NCBI GenBank assembly: GCA_012523465.1
Contig: JAAYIK010000015.1
Coordinates: 1-64,000, forward strand
From: Lysobacteraceae bacterium
Lineage (GTDB): Bacteria; Pseudomonadota; Gammaproteobacteria; Nitrococcales; AK92
Length of the DNA: 64,000 nucleotides
Reading direction: 5' to 3'
The translations under genes and the position numbers were made by a program. Below, in pieces: positions 8,159-17,568 of this stretch (position 1 is its first letter; each line of letters starts with the position of its first letter). The notes below the pieces were generated by a model. That model saw only the letters and a program-made list of their open reading frames with translations, was not told the DNA's origin and did no database searches.

Positions 8159-9802
8159 ATGTCCTTGAAACAGAGCGAAGCGTGGATTTCGCTGAGCCAG
8201 CACCGGCGCATGGTGGCCGAGCTGCACCTGCGCGACCTGTTCGAGAAGGATCCGCATCGTTTCCGCCGCTTCTCCCTCGAGCTCGACGGTCTTCTCCTCG
8301 ACTACTCCAAGAACCTCATTACCGAAGACACGCTGCGCCTGCTGCTGGATCTGGCGGCTGCGGCCGACCTGGTCGGCTGGCGGCAGCGCCTGCTGCAGGG
8401 CGAGGTCGTCAACCACACCGAGGGCCGGCCGGCCCTGCACACCGCGTTGCGCTCCAGCGCCAGCGCGCCGCTGCTGGTGCAGGGTAAGGACGTGCGCGCC
8501 GAGGTGCGCGAGGTGCTGGCGCGCATGGAGGCGCTGGCGGAAGCTGTGCGCAACGGTCGCTACCTCGGCTACGACGGTCGGCCCATTCGCGACGTCATCC
8601 ACATCGGCATCGGCGGCTCCGATCTGGGGCCCCGGCTGGCGTTACAGGCGCTGGCGCCGCAGCACGATGGCCCCCGTGTCCATTTCGTCAGCAACATCGA
8701 CGGCGTGGAACTGGCCGCCTGCACCGGCCGGCTGCAGCCGGCGACCACGTTGGTCACCATCGTCTCCAAGAGCTTCACGACCCTCGAGACGTGCGCCAAC
8801 GCTGAAGCGGTGCGGGAATGGTTCAGGGCGGCGGGTGCCGATGAAGCGGCGATCCGGCGCCATTTCATCGCCATCAGCGGCAACCGCGAAGCCGCCTTGG
8901 CCTTTGGCATCGATCCCCAGCGCCTATTCCCCATCTGGGACTGGGTCGGCGGCCGCTACTCGCTGTGGTCGGCGGTTGGGCTGCCGATCGCCATCGGCTG
9001 CGGCATGGATGCGTTTCGCCAGCTGCTGCAGGGCGCCGAGCGCATGGACCAGCACTTCGAGGAAGCGCCGCTGGAGCGCAATATGCCGGTCATCCTGGGG
9101 TTGCTGGGGATCTGGTACGTGAATTTCATGGGGCTCGGCTCGCATGCCGTGATCCCCTACAGCGAGCGCCTGCGTGTCCTGCCGGCCTACCTCGAGCAGC
9201 TGGAGATGGAAAGCAACGGCAAGTCGGTGGACCGCGACGGCAATCCGGTCGGCTATGCCACGGTGCCGGTGTTGTGGGGACAGACCGGCACCGTGGGGCA
9301 GCATGCGTTCTTCCAGGCCCTGCACCAGGGCACCCAGCCGGTTCCCATCGACTTCGTCGGCATCGTCGAGCCGCTGCCCGGCTACGAGCGCATGCACGAG
9401 CAGCTGATGGCCAATCTGTTCGCCCAAAGCGAGGCACTGATGCGCGGGCAGAGCGCCGAGGAGGCACGGCGGCAGATGGCGGCGGAAGGGCTGAGCGCGG
9501 AGCGCATCGACGACTTGCTGCCCTACCGCGTCTTCCCTGGCAACCGCCCTAGCACCACCATCCTGCTGCGCGAGCTGTCGCCGCGCACACTGGGCATGCT
9601 GATCGCGCTCTACGAGCACAAGGTTTTCACCCAGTCGGTGGTATGGCGGCTGAACGCCTTCGACCAGTGGGGCGTCGAGCTTGGCAAGCAGCTGGCCAAG
9701 GGGCTGCTTACGGCCCTGCGCGATGGCAGCGGTATGGCCGAGCACGATTCCTCCACCCGCGGCCTGGTGGAGCGCTACCGCGCCTGGCGCGGGCTGGACT
9801 GA
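8159..9802 (+). CDS. pgi: Glucose-6-phosphate isomerase
   Basis: This cytosolic enzyme interconverts glucose-6-phosphate and fructose-6-phosphate. The 547-residue length is normal. Visible signatures include IGIGGSDLGPRLA, VSKSFTTLET (phosphate loop), WDWVGGRYSLWSAVGLPI, MESNGKSVDRDG, GQTGTVGQHAFFQALHQG with the catalytic Glu/His region, and KVFTQSVVWRLNAFDQWGVELGK. Its 3' end overlaps the convergent queG gene by 28 bases, so the two messages share complementary tails. Confidence 0.98.
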   Translation: MSLKQSEAWISLSQHRRMVAELHLRDLFEKDPHRFRRFSLELDGLLLDYSKNLITEDTLRLLLDLAAAADLVGWRQRLLQGEVVNHTEGRPALHTALRSSASAPLLVQGKDVRAEVREVLARMEALAEAVRNGRYLGYDGRPIRDVIHIGIGGSDLGPRLALQALAPQHDGPRVHFVSNIDGVELAACTGRLQPATTLVTIVSKSFTTLETCANAEAVREWFRAAGADEAAIRRHFIAISGNREAALAFGIDPQRLFPIWDWVGGRYSLWSAVGLPIAIGCGMDAFRQLLQGAERMDQHFEEAPLERNMPVILGLLGIWYVNFMGLGSHAVIPYSERLRVLPAYLEQLEMESNGKSVDRDGNPVGYATVPVLWGQTGTVGQHAFFQALHQGTQPVPIDFVGIVEPLPGYERMHEQLMANLFAQSEALMRGQSAEEARRQMAAEGLSAERIDDLLPYRVFPGNRPSTTILLRELSPRTLGMLIALYEHKVFTQSVVWRLNAFDQWGVELGKQLAKGLLTALRDGSGMAEHDSSTRGLVERYRAWRGLD

Positions 9803-10878
9803 GCGCGCTTGGCGGCCAGCCTGGCCAGCGCCCACTGCACGTGTTCCCGCACCAGCTCGGACGGGTGCTGCAACCGCTGCTCAAGCGCCGCGATGGCCGC
9901 CGCGCTAGGCTCGCAGTTGCCGAGAGCGACGGCGACGTTGCGCAGCCAACGCTCATGGCCCAGGCGGCGGATGGCCGAGCCTTCGGTGCGGGCCAGAAAA
10001 GTCTCCTCTGACCACAGGAACAGCTCCACCAGCTCCGCCTGGTGCAGCTGCCGGCGCGGATGGAAGTCCGGCTCGGCGGTGACGCGGGCGAAGCGGTTCC
10101 AGGGGCAGCTGACCTGGCACTCGTCGCAGCCGAACACCCGGTTGCCGATCAGCGGACGCAGCTCCGTCGGAATGGAGCCTTCCAGCTCGATGGTGAGATA
10201 GGCGATGCAGCGGCGGGCGTCGAGCTGATAGGGGCCGACGATGGCGCCCGTTGGACAGGCCTTGAGACAGGCGCGGCAGGTGCCGCAGAGGTTCTGCGTA
10301 TTGGGCGGGTCCACCGGCAGCGGCAGATCGGTGAACAGCTCGCCGAGGAAGAAATACGAACCCGAGCGGTGGTGCAGCAGCAAGGTGTTCTTGCCGACGC
10401 AGCCTAGTCCCGCCTTGCGCGCCAGCGAAACCTCCAGCACCGGTGCGCTGTCGACGAAGGCACGGTAGCCAAACGGACCGACCGCCGCCTCGATGCGCTC
10501 GGCGAGCTGCTGCAGGCGTCGCCGCATCAGGCGGTGATAGTCGCGGCCGACGGCGTAGCGAGCGATGAAGGCCTGGCCCGGCTGCTGCGGATTGACCCGC
10601 GGCGGATAGCCTGGCGGGAGGTAATTCATGCGCACGCTGATGATGCGCAGCGTGCCCGGCACCAGCTGGCCCGGGCGGCAGCGCTTCAGCCCATGGCGGG
10701 CCATGAAGTGCATCTCGCCGTGGAAGCCCCGCTGCAGCCAGCGCAGCAGCTTGGGCTCGTCGCTGCTGAGGTCGGTGTCGGTAATGCCGGCGTCGGCAAA
10801 GCCCAGCTCACGGGCCCAGGCCTTGATGTCTTGGGCAAGGGCGTGATAGTCCAGGTCTGGCGAAGGGATGGAGCTCAT
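9775..10878 (-). CDS. queG: Epoxyqueuosine reductase
   Basis: This cobalamin-dependent iron-sulfur enzyme performs the last step of queuosine synthesis, reducing epoxyqueuosine in tRNA. The 367-residue protein has an N-terminal domain with RYAVGRDYHRLMRRRLQQLA and VDSAPVLEVSLARKAGLGCVGKNTLLL. Two ferredoxin-like 4Fe-4S clusters follow: CGTCRACLKACPTGAI, then CIAYLTIELEG and CDECQVSCPWNRFA. The C-terminus holds HEAT-like repeats (WLRNVAVALGN). It converges on pgi with a 28-base overlap and is divergent from nnr. Confidence 0.97.
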   Translation of the reverse strand: MSSIPSPDLDYHALAQDIKAWARELGFADAGITDTDLSSDEPKLLRWLQRGFHGEMHFMARHGLKRCRPGQLVPGTLRIISVRMNYLPPGYPPRVNPQQPGQAFIARYAVGRDYHRLMRRRLQQLAERIEAAVGPFGYRAFVDSAPVLEVSLARKAGLGCVGKNTLLLHHRSGSYFFLGELFTDLPLPVDPPNTQNLCGTCRACLKACPTGAIVGPYQLDARRCIAYLTIELEGSIPTELRPLIGNRVFGCDECQVSCPWNRFARVTAEPDFHPRRQLHQAELVELFLWSEETFLARTEGSAIRRLGHERWLRNVAVALGNCEPSAAAIAALEQRLQHPSELVREHVQWALARLAAKRAQSSPRQAR

Positions 10879-10952
10879 GCCGCCATTGTACTCCGACGAC
10901 CCGGGTCAGGCGGAAGCGGATTCGCGCTGACCTGACCGGCTTTCGGTTTGCT

Positions 10953-10958
10953 TATACT
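10953..10958 (+). promoter_or_regulatory. Candidate -10 element just upstream of nnr
   Basis: TATACT lies seven bases before the nnr ATG. The -35 is poor (CTGACC at 10932-10937, 15-base spacer). If used, the transcript would begin at or next to the start codon. Confidence 0.35.
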
Positions 10959-10965
10959 TGCCGCC

Positions 10966-12453
10966 ATGACCACCAAGCCATGCCATGATTATTTGTACGA
11001 TGCGGCCGCGGTGCGCACGATAGACGTGCAGGCCGCCCGGCTGCTGGGGATGCCAACGTTCGTGCTGATGCAGCGGGCCGGCGCCGCTGCCTATGCCTGG
11101 CTGCGCCGGCGCTGGCCGCAGGCCGCTAGGCTGGATGTCTTCTGCGGCCTCGGCAACAACGGTGGCGACGGCTATATCCTGGCCCGCCAGGCTTTGCAGG
11201 ATGGGCTTGCAGTGCGCGTGCTGCAGGTCGGCGACGGCGGCCGACTGCGTGGTGACGCGGCGCTGGCGGCGCAGGAGTACCGCCAGGCGGGCGGCCTGGT
11301 GGAGCGCTTCCAGCCCGGCATCGCGCTGCAGGGCGAGGTACTGGTGGATGCGCTGTTCGGCACTGGCTTGGCTCGGCCGCTCGAGGGCGAGTGGGCGGCG
11401 GCGGTGGCCGCGCTCAATGCCGGCGGCCGGCCGGTGCTCGCGCTCGATCTGCCCTCCGGGCTGCACGCCGATACCGGGACAGCGCTGGGCGAGGCGGTGA
11501 CGGCGAGTGCCACCATCACCTTCATCGCTTATAAAAGCGGGCTGCTGACCGGGGCCGGGCCGGCCCTCAGCGGCGAGCTGGTGTTGGCCGATCTCGGTGT
11601 GCCGGCGGCCGCCTTCGGCGGGGTGGCGCCGCGGGCCGCCATCATCGGCGAGGAGCTGGTCAGGGCCGCGCTGCCACGGCGGCCGCGGGATGCCCACAAG
11701 GGCCGGCATGGCCATGTGCTGGTCATCGGCGGCGATTACGGCATGGCAGGCGCGGCGCGCCTGGCGGCGGAGGCAGCCGGGCGGGTCGGCGCCGGTCTGG
11801 TGACGGTGGCCACCCGAGCCGAGCACTGCGCGGGCTTGCTGGCCGCGCGGCCCGAAGCGATGTGCCGCGGCGTGGCGAGCGCGGCTGATCTTGCGCCCCT
11901 GCTGCAGCGGGCGACGGTGGTGGTGCTAGGGCCAGGGCTGGGACAGGGCGACTGGGGCCGGGCCCTGTTCGAGGCCGCGTTGCGCTTCCCCGGCTCGCTG
12001 CTGTTGGATGCCGACGCTCTCAACCTGCTGGCCCGGCAGCCGCGGCGCAATCCGCGCTGGGTGCTGACGCCCCATCCAGGCGAGGCGGCCCGGCTGCTGG
12101 GCTGCAGCGGCGCCGAGGTCCAGGCCGACCGCTACGCGGCCGCGGTGCGGTTGAGCGAGCGCTACGGCGGAGTGGTCGTGCTCAAGGGGGCCGGCACCAT
12201 CGTGCAGGCTTCGGCAGCGCTTCCCTGGGTTTGCCGGGCAGGCAATCCCGGCATGGGCAGCGGCGGCATGGGCGATGTCCTGAGCGGCGTCATCGGCGGG
12301 CTGCTGGCCCAGGGGCTGGCGGCGCAAACCGCGGCCGCCGTCGGCGTGCAGGTGCATGGCCAGGCCGCCGACCGGGCTGCGGCGGCTGGCGAGCGCGGCC
12401 TGCTGGCGATGGATTTGATGCCTAATCTGCGTGAATTGGTGAACCCGGCATGA
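10966..12453 (+). CDS. nnr: Bifunctional NAD(P)H-hydrate epimerase / ADP-dependent NAD(P)H-hydrate dehydratase
   Basis: This 495-residue metabolite-repair enzyme restores damaged NAD(P)H hydrates. The N-terminal YjeF epimerase domain (about residues 10-215) has MQRAGAAAYAWL, GLGNNGGDGY and DALFGTGLARP. The C-terminal ribokinase-like dehydratase domain (about 225-490) has HKGRHGHVLVIGGDYGMAGAARLA, LGPGLGQG, DADALNLLA, TPHPGEAARLLG and GMGSGGMGDVLSG. The ATG at 10966 lacks a Shine-Dalgarno sequence; an in-frame TTG at 10948 adds six residues. It overlaps tsaE by four bases (ATGA), the usual nnr-tsaE coupling. Confidence 0.97.
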   Translation: MTTKPCHDYLYDAAAVRTIDVQAARLLGMPTFVLMQRAGAAAYAWLRRRWPQAARLDVFCGLGNNGGDGYILARQALQDGLAVRVLQVGDGGRLRGDAALAAQEYRQAGGLVERFQPGIALQGEVLVDALFGTGLARPLEGEWAAAVAALNAGGRPVLALDLPSGLHADTGTALGEAVTASATITFIAYKSGLLTGAGPALSGELVLADLGVPAAAFGGVAPRAAIIGEELVRAALPRRPRDAHKGRHGHVLVIGGDYGMAGAARLAAEAAGRVGAGLVTVATRAEHCAGLLAARPEAMCRGVASAADLAPLLQRATVVVLGPGLGQGDWGRALFEAALRFPGSLLLDADALNLLARQPRRNPRWVLTPHPGEAARLLGCSGAEVQADRYAAAVRLSERYGGVVVLKGAGTIVQASAALPWVCRAGNPGMGSGGMGDVLSGVIGGLLAQGLAAQTAAAVGVQVHGQAADRAAAAGERGLLAMDLMPNLRELVNPA

Positions 12454-12917
12454 GTCAGCCCGTTTTGATGCTGCCGGATGAGGCAGCGACCCAAGCGTTC
12501 GGCGAACGGCTTGTGTTGGCATTGCCGGAAACAAGCCTCATTTATCTTTATGGCGATCTTGGCGCCGGCAAGACCACGCTGGCCCGGGCCTTGATCCGGG
12601 CCCTGGGACACGAGGGTGCGGTACGCAGTCCGACCTATACGCTGATCGAGCCGTACGAGCTGGCAGGGCGCCGCTTGTACCATCTCGACTTGTACCGCCT
12701 GGGCAGTCCGGAGGAGCTGGAGGACATCGGGCTGCGCGATCTGCTCGCCGAGCCTGCGACGCTGCTGGTCGAATGGCCCGAGAAGGGACAGGGGGTGCTG
12801 CCGCCTGCCGACCTTGAGTTGCGGCTCGAGCCCGCCGGTGTGGGCCGTCGCCTCAGCCTGCACCCGGCTACCGCTCGGGGCGCGAAGATCCTGAAAAATC
12901 TTGGGTTTTCTTCCTAA
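12450..12917 (+). CDS. tsaE: tRNA threonylcarbamoyladenosine synthesis ATPase TsaE
   Basis: TsaE is the ATPase partner of TsaB-TsaD in making t6A at position 37 of ANN-decoding tRNAs. The protein is 155 residues with Walker A GDLGAGKTT (residues 35-43), SPTYTLIEPY, HLDLYRLG and EWPEKGQG, the family's order of motifs. Its ATG overlaps the nnr stop. The 111-base AT-rich gap after it separates it from the amidase gene, although tsaE-ami-mutL-miaA-hfq is a conserved series. Confidence 0.97.
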   Translation: MSQPVLMLPDEAATQAFGERLVLALPETSLIYLYGDLGAGKTTLARALIRALGHEGAVRSPTYTLIEPYELAGRRLYHLDLYRLGSPEELEDIGLRDLLAEPATLLVEWPEKGQGVLPPADLELRLEPAGVGRRLSLHPATARGAKILKNLGFSS

Positions 12918-12932
12918 GGAAGAATCCAAGCA

Positions 12933-12961
12933 TTGTTTGCTATGTGCATATAAGCTATACG
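12933..12961 (+). promoter_or_regulatory. Candidate promoter before the amidase gene
   Basis: TTGTTT (12933-12938) and TATACG (12956-12961) are 17 bases apart inside an AT-rich gap that stands out against the GC-rich background. The elements match consensus at three and four positions respectively, so this is moderate support only. Confidence 0.35.
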
Positions 12962-13028
12962 GTTTGTTGTATTCCGGATAAGCTTGTGCATTACTTGACG
13001 GCAACACTAAGAACAGCGTCGGGCTGCA

Positions 13029-14315
13029 ATGCTGCGTCTGCTCCTCCTTTTGCTCCTGCTGCTCCCAGCCGTTGCAGCGGCCGGTACGGTCTCCATTCTT
13101 TCGATCCGTACCTGGGCCGGGCCGGAGTACACGCGCGTGGTCTTCGACCTGACGGGGCCGGTTGAGCACAATCTGTTTACCCTCCCCGACCCGCATCGGG
13201 TCGTTATCGACATGCGCAACGCCAGCGTCGCCCAGAAGCTGCTGCAGGAGGCGCAGGTGCAGGGCGTGGTCCAGCGCATCCGCGGTGCCATGCAAAACCC
13301 CAACGACCTGCGTGTGGTGCTGGATCTGAAGGAGCAAACCCGGGCCCGCAGCTTCAGCGTCAAGCCCGATCAGGGCTATGGCCATCGGCTGGTGATCGAC
13401 CTGCAAAGGCTGACCGAGGAGAAGGCGCAGCCAGTCAAACCGGTCAAGGTGCTGCCGCCGGCTCCCGGCGAGCTTATCATCGCCATCGACGCCGGCCACG
13501 GCGGCGAGGATCCGGGCGCCATCGGTCCCCGCGGCACCTTCGAGAAGGACGTGGTGCTGGCGGTGGCCAAGAAGCTGGCCCACCTGGTCGAGAAAGAGCC
13601 CGGCATGCGACCTTTGCTGATCCGCGATCGCGACGTCTACGTGCCGCTGCGGGTGCGCAAGGAAACGGCGCGCCAGGCCAATGCCGACATGTTCATCTCC
13701 CTGCATGCCGATGCCGTCGCCCGCAGCACGGTGCAGGGCGCTTCGGTCTACACCCTGTCCCAGAGCGGTGCCTCCACCGAGGCGGCCCGCCTGCTGGCGG
13801 AGCGGGAAAACTCGGCCGACCTGGTGCGCGGCATTTCGCTGGAAGACAAGGACGACCAGGTGGTTTCGGTGCTGCTAGACCTGTCGCGGGCAGCTACGGC
13901 CGAATTCAGCATCAGCCTGGCGGAGAAGATCCTGCGGCGGCTGGGCGAGGTGGGCAAGCTGCACAAGACCCAGGTCGAGCACGCCGGTTTCGCCGTGCTG
14001 AAGTCGCTGGACATGCCGTCGGTGTTGGTGGAGCTGGCCTTCATCTCCAACCCGGCCGAGGAACGGCGGTTGGTCAACGAAAACTATCAGTGGCGGCTGG
14101 CGCAAGCGATCATGCAAGGCATCCGCGACTACCGCGACAAATACCTGCCCGCCCAGCCGCTTTATGCCGCTGGCAGTCGCCAACATGTGGTCAAGGCCGG
14201 CGATACCCTGAGTGCGATCGCCCGGCGCTATGACGTCAGCCTGGAGAAGCTGCGCGCCGTCAACGGCCTCACCAGCGATCTGCTGAAGGTGGGGCATACC
14301 CTGCTGATCCCGTAA
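13029..14315 (+). CDS. N-acetylmuramoyl-L-alanine amidase (AmiB/AmiC type) with AMIN and LysM domains
   Basis: This 428-residue periplasmic zinc amidase cleaves peptide stems from septal peptidoglycan during daughter-cell separation. It begins with a leucine-rich signal peptide (cleavage near AVAAAG). An AMIN domain (about 22-125) targets it to the septum. The Amidase_3 domain (about 150-380) shows zinc ligands in IDAGHGGEDPGA, GTFEKDVVL and ISLHADA, plus catalytic Glu in VELAFISN. A C-terminal LysM repeat (HVVKAGDTLSAIARRYDVS) binds glycan, so it most resembles AmiB of pseudomonads. mutL follows after 104 bases. Confidence 0.95.
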   Translation: MLRLLLLLLLLLPAVAAAGTVSILSIRTWAGPEYTRVVFDLTGPVEHNLFTLPDPHRVVIDMRNASVAQKLLQEAQVQGVVQRIRGAMQNPNDLRVVLDLKEQTRARSFSVKPDQGYGHRLVIDLQRLTEEKAQPVKPVKVLPPAPGELIIAIDAGHGGEDPGAIGPRGTFEKDVVLAVAKKLAHLVEKEPGMRPLLIRDRDVYVPLRVRKETARQANADMFISLHADAVARSTVQGASVYTLSQSGASTEAARLLAERENSADLVRGISLEDKDDQVVSVLLDLSRAATAEFSISLAEKILRRLGEVGKLHKTQVEHAGFAVLKSLDMPSVLVELAFISNPAEERRLVNENYQWRLAQAIMQGIRDYRDKYLPAQPLYAAGSRQHVVKAGDTLSAIARRYDVSLEKLRAVNGLTSDLLKVGHTLLIP

Positions 14316-14419
14316 CGGCGGCTTGGCTGCGATCAGCGCCTCACGCCGCTCGCCCGGGATTCCTGGAGCGGGCAGGCCGTCTGTCGCATAATGAAAAGTC
14401 CTTACGTGCCGGAGACGCC

Positions 14420-16207
14420 ATGGGTTCCCGCATCCGACAGCTGCCACCGACGCTCATCGACCAGATTGCCGCCGGCGAGGTGATCGAGCGTCCCGCCTCC
14501 GTGCTCAAGGAGCTGTTGGAGAATAGCCTGGATGCGCAGGCCAGCCGCATTGACGTCGACGTGGAGGCAGGCGGCAAGCGGCTGATCCGCGTGCGGGACG
14601 ACGGCGTCGGGATTCCGGGGGACCAGCTGGCGCTGGCCTTGCAGCGCCACGCCACCAGCAAGATTCGCGAGTTCCAGGATCTGGAGCGAGTGACCAGCCT
14701 GGGATTCCGCGGCGAGGCTCTGCCCAGCATCGCCTCAGTCGCGCGGCTGCAGATCACCAGCCGCAGCCGTGAGGCTGACACGGCCTGGACGTTGGCGGTG
14801 GAGGGCGGGGTCGAGACCGTGCCAGTGCAGCCGGCAGCCCACCCGGTCGGCACCACGGTGGAAGTGCGCGATCTGTTCTTCAACACGCCGGCGCGGCGCA
14901 AGTTTCTGCGCACCGACAATACCGAGCTGCAGCACGTGCAAAACCTGCTGCGGCGGCTAGCGCTAAGCCGCTTCGACGTCGGCTTCGGCCTGCGCCACCA
15001 GGGCAGGTCGTTGCTGCAGCTGGCGCCGGTGGCCGACCGCAACGGCCAGGAGCAGCGGCTGGCTGCCGTGCTGGGCAGGGGCTTCGTCGAGCACACCATC
15101 CATGTCGAGACCGAGGCGGTGGGGCTGGCGCTGTCGGGCTGGCTGGTGCTGCCGGCGGAGGCCCGCACCCAGGCCGATTTGCAATACCTTTACATCAATG
15201 GCCGCATGGTCCGGGACCGCACGCTCAGCCATGCGATCCGGCGTGCCTACGGCGACTTGCTGTTCAAGGACAGGCATCCGGCCTATGTGCTCTACCTGAG
15301 CATCGATCCGGAGCAGGTGGACGTCAACGTCCACCCGACCAAGCACGAGGTGCGCTTTCGTGATGGCCGGCTGATTTACGATTTCGTCTATCAGCGGTTG
15401 CGCGCTGCCCTGCAGCAAATCCGCCCAGTGACCATCGTGCCGGCGCCAGATGTGCCGACACCGGCCGCAGCCGAGCCTGGGGCAGCCGTACCGGCGCGGC
15501 CTTCGGCGCTGGCGCTGACCCGACCGCTGCAGCAGCCCACGCTGGCGCTGCCACTGCAGGAGGCGCGGGCACTGTACAATCCGGCGCCGGCCCCGCAGCC
15601 AACCGCGGTGACCGACGCCGAGCCGCCGCCGCTGGGGTTTGCCGTCGCCCAGCTGCACGGTATCTACATCCTGGCGCAAAACGCCCGCGGTCTGGTGATA
15701 GTGGACATGCACGCCGCCCACGAGCGCATCGTCTACGAGCGCATGAAAGCCCAGATGGCCCGCGACGGCATCGTCTCTCAGCCATTGCTGGTGCCGCTCA
15801 CGGTGCGGGTGTCGCCGCAGGAGGCGGATAGCCTGGAGGAGCACCGCCAGGCCTTTTTGACGCTGGGGTTCGAGGTCGACCAGGTGGGCGCCGACACGGT
15901 GGCGGTGCGGCGCGTGCCGGTGCTGTTGCAGGACGCCGATGTCGCGCTGTTGGTGCGCGACATGCTGGCCGATCTACACGCCTACGGCAGCAGCGGCCGG
16001 CTCGACGAGGCGCTACAGCACGTGCTGGGGAACATCGGCTGCCGCAATTCGGTGCGGGCCAATCGCCGCCTCACGCTGGCAGAGATGAACGCCCTGCTGC
16101 GCGACATGGAGGCGACGCCCAATAGCAGCCACTGCAACCATGGCCGCCCGACCTGGACCGAGCTGGACATGAAGGAACTGGACCGCCTGTTTCTGCGCGG
16201 TCAGTGA
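14420..16207 (+). CDS. mutL: DNA mismatch repair protein MutL
   Basis: MutL couples MutS mismatch recognition to strand removal. The 595-residue protein has the GHKL ATPase motifs: [22 protein letters not shown] (catalytic Glu), DDGVGI, TSKI and GFRGEAL. The C-terminal domain contains [12 protein letters not shown], the zinc-binding endonuclease motif DQHA(X)2E(X)4E with Met for Gln, and near the end HCNHGRPTW. This is the endonuclease-type MutL of pseudomonads rather than the inactive Escherichia coli form. The ATG has GGAG five bases upstream. It overlaps miaA. Confidence 0.97.
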   Translation: MGSRIRQLPPTLIDQIAAGEVIERPASVLKELLENSLDAQASRIDVDVEAGGKRLIRVRDDGVGIPGDQLALALQRHATSKIREFQDLERVTSLGFRGEALPSIASVARLQITSRSREADTAWTLAVEGGVETVPVQPAAHPVGTTVEVRDLFFNTPARRKFLRTDNTELQHVQNLLRRLALSRFDVGFGLRHQGRSLLQLAPVADRNGQEQRLAAVLGRGFVEHTIHVETEAVGLALSGWLVLPAEARTQADLQYLYINGRMVRDRTLSHAIRRAYGDLLFKDRHPAYVLYLSIDPEQVDVNVHPTKHEVRFRDGRLIYDFVYQRLRAALQQIRPVTIVPAPDVPTPAAAEPGAAVPARPSALALTRPLQQPTLALPLQEARALYNPAPAPQPTAVTDAEPPPLGFAVAQLHGIYILAQNARGLVIVDMHAAHERIVYERMKAQMARDGIVSQPLLVPLTVRVSPQEADSLEEHRQAFLTLGFEVDQVGADTVAVRRVPVLLQDADVALLVRDMLADLHAYGSSGRLDEALQHVLGNIGCRNSVRANRRLTLAEMNALLRDMEATPNSSHCNHGRPTWTELDMKELDRLFLRGQ

Positions 16208-17157
16208 CGCAGTCAGAAATGATGTCTTCGACGCCGCCGATCATTTGGCTCATGGGGCCGACTGCTGCCGGCAAGACCGACCTGGCGATCCGCATCGCCA
16301 GGCGCTTGCCGGTTGAGATCGTGAGCGTCGATTCGGCCCTGGTTTATCGTGGTATGGATATTGGAACGGCCAAGCCGGAACCCCATGTCTTGGCCGAGAT
16401 ACGGCACCATCTGGTCGATATTCTGGAGCCGACCGAATCCTATTCGGCCGCGCAGTTCCGTGCCGACGCATTGGAGGCGATCGCGTCCATACTCGCCCGT
16501 GGGCGCATCCCGCTGCTGACGGGCGGCACGATGCTGTATTTTCGTGCTCTAGAGCATGGGCTGTCGGAGCTGCCGCCGGCCGATCCGGAAATCCGGGCCC
16601 GGCTCGAGCGCGAGGCGCACGAGCACGGGTGGCCGGCTCTGCACGCTCGGCTGGCGCAAGTCGATCCAGAGGCGGCTGGACGGATCCATGCCAACGATCC
16701 TCAGCGTATACAGCGAGCGCTGGAAGTGTTTGAAATAACAGGCCAGCCATTGTCAAGCTTACAAAAGCGAGCGGGGGGGGAACCTTTTCCTTATCCTCTT
16801 GCCAAATGGGTTGTCGCGCCCAAAGACCGTTCCTGGCTGCATGCGCGCATCGCCGAGCGGTTCCGTCAGATGCTGGCCAAGGGTTTCGTGGACGAGGTGG
16901 TGGCGCTGCGCGCGCGCGGGGATCTGGATTTGAGCATGCCGTCCATGCGGGCGGTGGGCTATCGCCAGGTATGGGAATATCTGGATGGGCGCTACGATTA
17001 TGGCGCCATGGTCGAGCGAGGCATCGCCGCGACCCGGCAGTTCGCCAAACGGCAGCTCACCTGGCTGCGGGCGGAGCGCGATGCGGAATGGTTCGCCAGC
17101 GAGGAGCCGCAGCAGCTCGAGCGGCTGGTGGCAAGGGCGACGGCCCTGTGGACATGA
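16204..17157 (+). CDS. miaA: tRNA dimethylallyltransferase
   Basis: MiaA prenylates A37 of tRNAs reading UNN codons, including tRNA-Trp, using dimethylallyl diphosphate. Motifs are GPTAAGKTD (Walker A), [29 protein letters not shown] and [13 protein letters not shown]. The GTG at 16204 overlaps the mutL stop; ATG codons at 16219 and 16222 are good alternatives, and the last gives the MSS-PP-I start seen in pseudomonads. A run of eight G residues (16773-16780) falls in the Ala-Gly-Gly-Glu codons and could be a slippage site. A hairpin terminator follows. Confidence 0.96.
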   Translation: MTQSEMMSSTPPIIWLMGPTAAGKTDLAIRIARRLPVEIVSVDSALVYRGMDIGTAKPEPHVLAEIRHHLVDILEPTESYSAAQFRADALEAIASILARGRIPLLTGGTMLYFRALEHGLSELPPADPEIRARLEREAHEHGWPALHARLAQVDPEAAGRIHANDPQRIQRALEVFEITGQPLSSLQKRAGGEPFPYPLAKWVVAPKDRSWLHARIAERFRQMLAKGFVDEVVALRARGDLDLSMPSMRAVGYRQVWEYLDGRYDYGAMVERGIAATRQFAKRQLTWLRAERDAEWFASEEPQQLERLVARATALWT

Positions 17158-17168
17158 GGAAGGGGGCG

Positions 17169-17198
17169 GCAGTGTATGTTAGTCTTACATGCTTTTTT
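17169..17198 (+). terminator. Intrinsic terminator after miaA
   Basis: GCAGTGTA and TACATGC pair with one bulged G around the loop TGTTAGTCT, and six T residues follow immediately. It lies 12 bases past the miaA stop, so hfq probably needs its own promoter or receives only read-through. Confidence 0.65.
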
Positions 17199-17298
17199 GA
17201 TTTCGGAGGCGCTGGAGACTTGGAAAGCGCGCCGGGCGAACGGTTGAAGGCCCGCCGATAATAAAAACCAACCTGTTTACCTTCAAGGAGTCAAGTGG

Positions 17299-17568
17299 AT
17301 GGCCAAAGGGCAATCACTACAGGAACCGTTCTTGAACGCTCTCCGGAAAGAAAAGGTTCCGGTGTCGATTTATCTGGTCAACGGCATCAAGCTGCAGGGG
17401 CAGATTGAGTCGTTCGACCAGTTCGTGGTACTGCTCAAGAACAGCGTCAGTCAGATGGTCTACAAGCACGCCATTTCGACCATCGTGCCGGTACGCAATA
17501 TCCGGCCACTGACCAGCGATGACCAGCGGGGCGGCGGTGCCGGGTCGCAGGAGTTCGGCAATTACTGA
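17299..17568 (+). CDS. hfq: RNA chaperone Hfq
   Basis: Hfq is a hexameric Sm-like protein that pairs small RNAs with mRNAs. The 89-residue protein has the Sm1 region ([39 protein letters not shown]) and the Sm2 signature [10 protein letters not shown], followed by a short flexible tail. AAGGAG lies eight bases before the ATG. A 141-base gap with a terminator separates it from miaA. The downstream hflX reading frame probably begins inside the end of hfq. Confidence 0.98.
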   Translation: MAKGQSLQEPFLNALRKEKVPVSIYLVNGIKLQGQIESFDQFVVLLKNSVSQMVYKHAISTIVPVRNIRPLTSDDQRGGGAGSQEFGNY

